Positions 62,565-64,000 of a stretch of DNA of 64,000 nucleotides are shown in pieces; the stretch's first letter is position 1; each line of letters begins with the position of its first letter. This DNA is from CAWKKW01 sp963850345. Its GTDB lineage: Bacteria > Acidobacteriota > Terriglobia > Terriglobales > Acidobacteriaceae. Below the pieces are notes generated by a model. The model saw nothing but the letters and a program-made list of their open reading frames with translations, had not been told where the DNA came from and did no database searches. A program made the translations under genes and the position numbers. The stretch covers positions 62,001 to 126,000 of the forward strand of contig CAWKKW010000004.1 of assembly GCA_963850345.1 (NCBI GenBank). The letters run 5' to 3'.

Positions 62565-63826
62565 TGTCCCATCGTTCCGTTGTTGTTATTTTGCTGACGC
62601 GGACGATTTGGCGTTGCCAGCCGCGGCTCAACCATCATGCCATTCCGAAGCTTGTCGGCGCCGTCTGTCACCACCATCTGACCCGCGCTGAGCCCGGTGT
62701 CCACAATGGTGGTGGTGCCCTCGACCAGGTCTACCTTGATCGACTGCATGGCAACTTTCTTATCTGCATCGTTGACCAGCCAGACGAAGTCGCCTTCAGT
62801 GCCATGCTGCACGGCAGCGGCGGGAATCGTAATCGCCGATGGCCTTTGTTCCAGCACCAGGTGTACGTTCACAAACTGGTTGGGGAAAAGCAGCTCGTCC
62901 TTGTTGGGGAAGACGGCCTTCAGCTTACCGGTGCCGGTGGTGGGGTCGATCTGGTTGTCAGCGGTGAGCAGTTCCCCGCTGGCGATGTGTTGCGTATCAG
63001 AGCGATCGTAGGCATCTGCGTGAAGCTGCTTGTCCGCCTGCAGCTTGGTGAGCACCTTGTGCAGCTCGTCTTCAGGCAACGTGAAATTCACGGAGATCGG
63101 CTGAAATTGGTTGATCACGATTAGATTCGTGGTGTTCGCCGTGATGACGTTGCCAGGATCCACCAGCCGCAGACCAACTCGTCCTGAAATGGGCGAGGTA
63201 ATGTGGCAATACGTCACGTTTAGCTGGGCAGCCTCGATGTTGGCCTGGTCTGATTTAATCGCGCCCTCGAATTGGCCGAGGTTCGATGCGTAAGTGTCGA
63301 GCTGTTCCCTGGAGACCACGCCCTCGCCGAACAGAGCCTTGTAACGGTTGTATTCGGCCTGATTGTTATTCAGCTGAGCCTGGTCTCGTGCGAGTTGGCC
63401 CCGCGCTTGGTCGACGATCGCCTGGTAAGGCCGCGGATCGATGGTCATCAACTCAGCGCCGGCCTTGACCTCCTGCCCCTCTTTGAAGTTGACCCGCATC
63501 AACTCGCCCGTAACTCGCGCCTTCAAAGTCACCGTGTAATACGGCGTGACCGAACCCAAACCGGTTATGAAGATGGGCATCGTTCGCTGCTGCACCTTGG
63601 CTACCTGCACGGGGATTGCGCGGTTGGCCGAGGCCGCCTGCTTAGTCGCTGCGGCTGCATCCGCTTTCTGTCGGGCGGTCGATATACGCCACACGAAAAA
63701 GGCTATCAAAGCCGCGACCAGGAGCAGGACCACGTTTCTGACTACATGACTTTTTTTAGGCTCTAAGCGAGGCAGAGGCGCATTTGGCGAAGGCGTGACC
63801 GGCGGACTGATTTGAGTAGATGACAT
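62561..63826 (-). CDS. Periplasmic adaptor (membrane fusion) protein, MdtA-like
   Basis: The 421-residue protein has an N-terminal anchor helix (RNVVLLLVAALIAFFVWRI), a barrel-sandwich lipoyl part (VTLKARVTGELMRVNFKEGQEVKAG), a coiled hairpin (RGQLARDQAQLNNNQAEY) and beta-barrel domain. It links the RND pair to an outer-membrane channel. I chose ATG 63826 because the longer frame starts only at a TTG. It is the first gene of the operon; no TolC-like gene is in the window. Confidence 0.92.
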   Translation of the reverse strand: MSSTQISPPVTPSPNAPLPRLEPKKSHVVRNVVLLLVAALIAFFVWRISTARQKADAAAATKQAASANRAIPVQVAKVQQRTMPIFITGLGSVTPYYTVTLKARVTGELMRVNFKEGQEVKAGAELMTIDPRPYQAIVDQARGQLARDQAQLNNNQAEYNRYKALFGEGVVSREQLDTYASNLGQFEGAIKSDQANIEAAQLNVTYCHITSPISGRVGLRLVDPGNVITANTTNLIVINQFQPISVNFTLPEDELHKVLTKLQADKQLHADAYDRSDTQHIASGELLTADNQIDPTTGTGKLKAVFPNKDELLFPNQFVNVHLVLEQRPSAITIPAAAVQHGTEGDFVWLVNDADKKVAMQSIKVDLVEGTTTIVDTGLSAGQMVVTDGADKLRNGMMVEPRLATPNRPRQQNNNNGTMGQ

Positions 63827-64000
63827 GTGTTTTTCGTCGCTGACTTCTGTGATGCGAGACTGCAAAGTGTTTGTTCAAGTGGAAGTAGCCGGGCCCTTCC
63901 CTTATTCCGACGAGTCAGGCGGGGGAAAGGTTTCTTAGAGGCCGCGCCTTCGTCACCGGGAACCGGCGCCGAGTCCACACTCACCAGCTCCGGGGATGCA
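63827..64000. other. Window end upstream of the efflux operon
   Basis: These ~174 bases should hold the operon promoter. A minus-strand frame stays open to the window edge and overlaps the adaptor gene, but it is not recognisable as a protein. Confidence 0.35.

Noticed and set aside
63763..63984. Minus-strand frame open to the window edge
   Set aside because: Overlaps the adaptor gene start and has no recognisable protein features.

Overview
The window looks like a piece of a GC-rich chromosome from the Acidobacteriota, probably class Terriglobia. This is inferred from gene content: an Ig-like-repeat surface protein with a lipobox-like tail, a PadR regulator coupled to a membrane protein with a YPRRWRERYGEE motif, TAT-exported sugar hydrolases, an MdtABC-type pump and a secreted M28 peptidase. 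No rRNA or lineage marker is present to prove it. Most of the window is ordinary housekeeping DNA, densely packed on both strands. I see no CRISPR array, integrase, transposase or phage module.

Layout. 1-6.5 kb: 3' end of murJ, a PAP2 phosphatase, a bactofilin, rnr (RNase R), yggX and a small exported protein. 6.6 kb: tRNA-Pro(GGG). 6.9-9.7 kb: an Old Yellow Enzyme (namA-like), a MerR regulator, a small Cys-motif protein and a lipoprotein. 9.8-13.6 kb: a zinc-ribbon membrane protein, then pyrR-pyrB-pyrC. 13.6-15.3 kb: a kbl-like PLP enzyme coupled to a DUF2085 membrane protein. 15.5-16.5 kb: Ig-like surface protein. 16.5-19.5 kb: the DUF177-rpmF-plsX-fabD lipid/ribosome cluster. 19.6-25.6 kb: a hypothetical gene, thiE, a PadR locus, sthA, a divergent ROK protein and an MFS transporter. 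25.7-28.9 kb: a leftward sugar operon with two dehydrogenases resembling L-fucose oxidation enzymes and a TAT-exported GH28. 29.2-34.5 kb: a small hypothetical, thrS, a small basic protein, a double-PAS histidine kinase and tspO. 34.5-41.5 kb: M28 peptidase, rocF, asnS, a sugar-isomerase-like gene and a frameshifted gamma-glutamyltransferase gene.

41.6-46.8 kb is the most irregular part. It holds a kinase-fold protein with altered catalytic residues, the decayed remains of a divergent DUF1772/TetR gene pair, long gene-poor stretches and a TAT-exported GH127-like protein. It ends at the 3' end of tRNA-Phe(GAA). This looks like a degraded accessory segment, but no mobility gene or flanking repeat was found.

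47-56 kb: an exported adenosine deaminase-like protein, a UGT-type glycosyltransferase, a cold-shock protein, and a rightward cluster of PLP decarboxylase, aldose-epimerase-like protein, galK and glgP. The last two tie galactose to glycogen metabolism. 56-64 kb: an mdtABC-type RND efflux operon without its outer-membrane channel gene.

I found no clearly new multi-gene system. The best leads are the decayed TetR/DUF1772 junction, the single-base lesion in ggt, the ROK and kinase-fold proteins that lack canonical catalytic motifs, the partial fucose-type operon, the coupling of a PLP decarboxylase to sugar genes, and a probable PadR operator lying over its own start codon.
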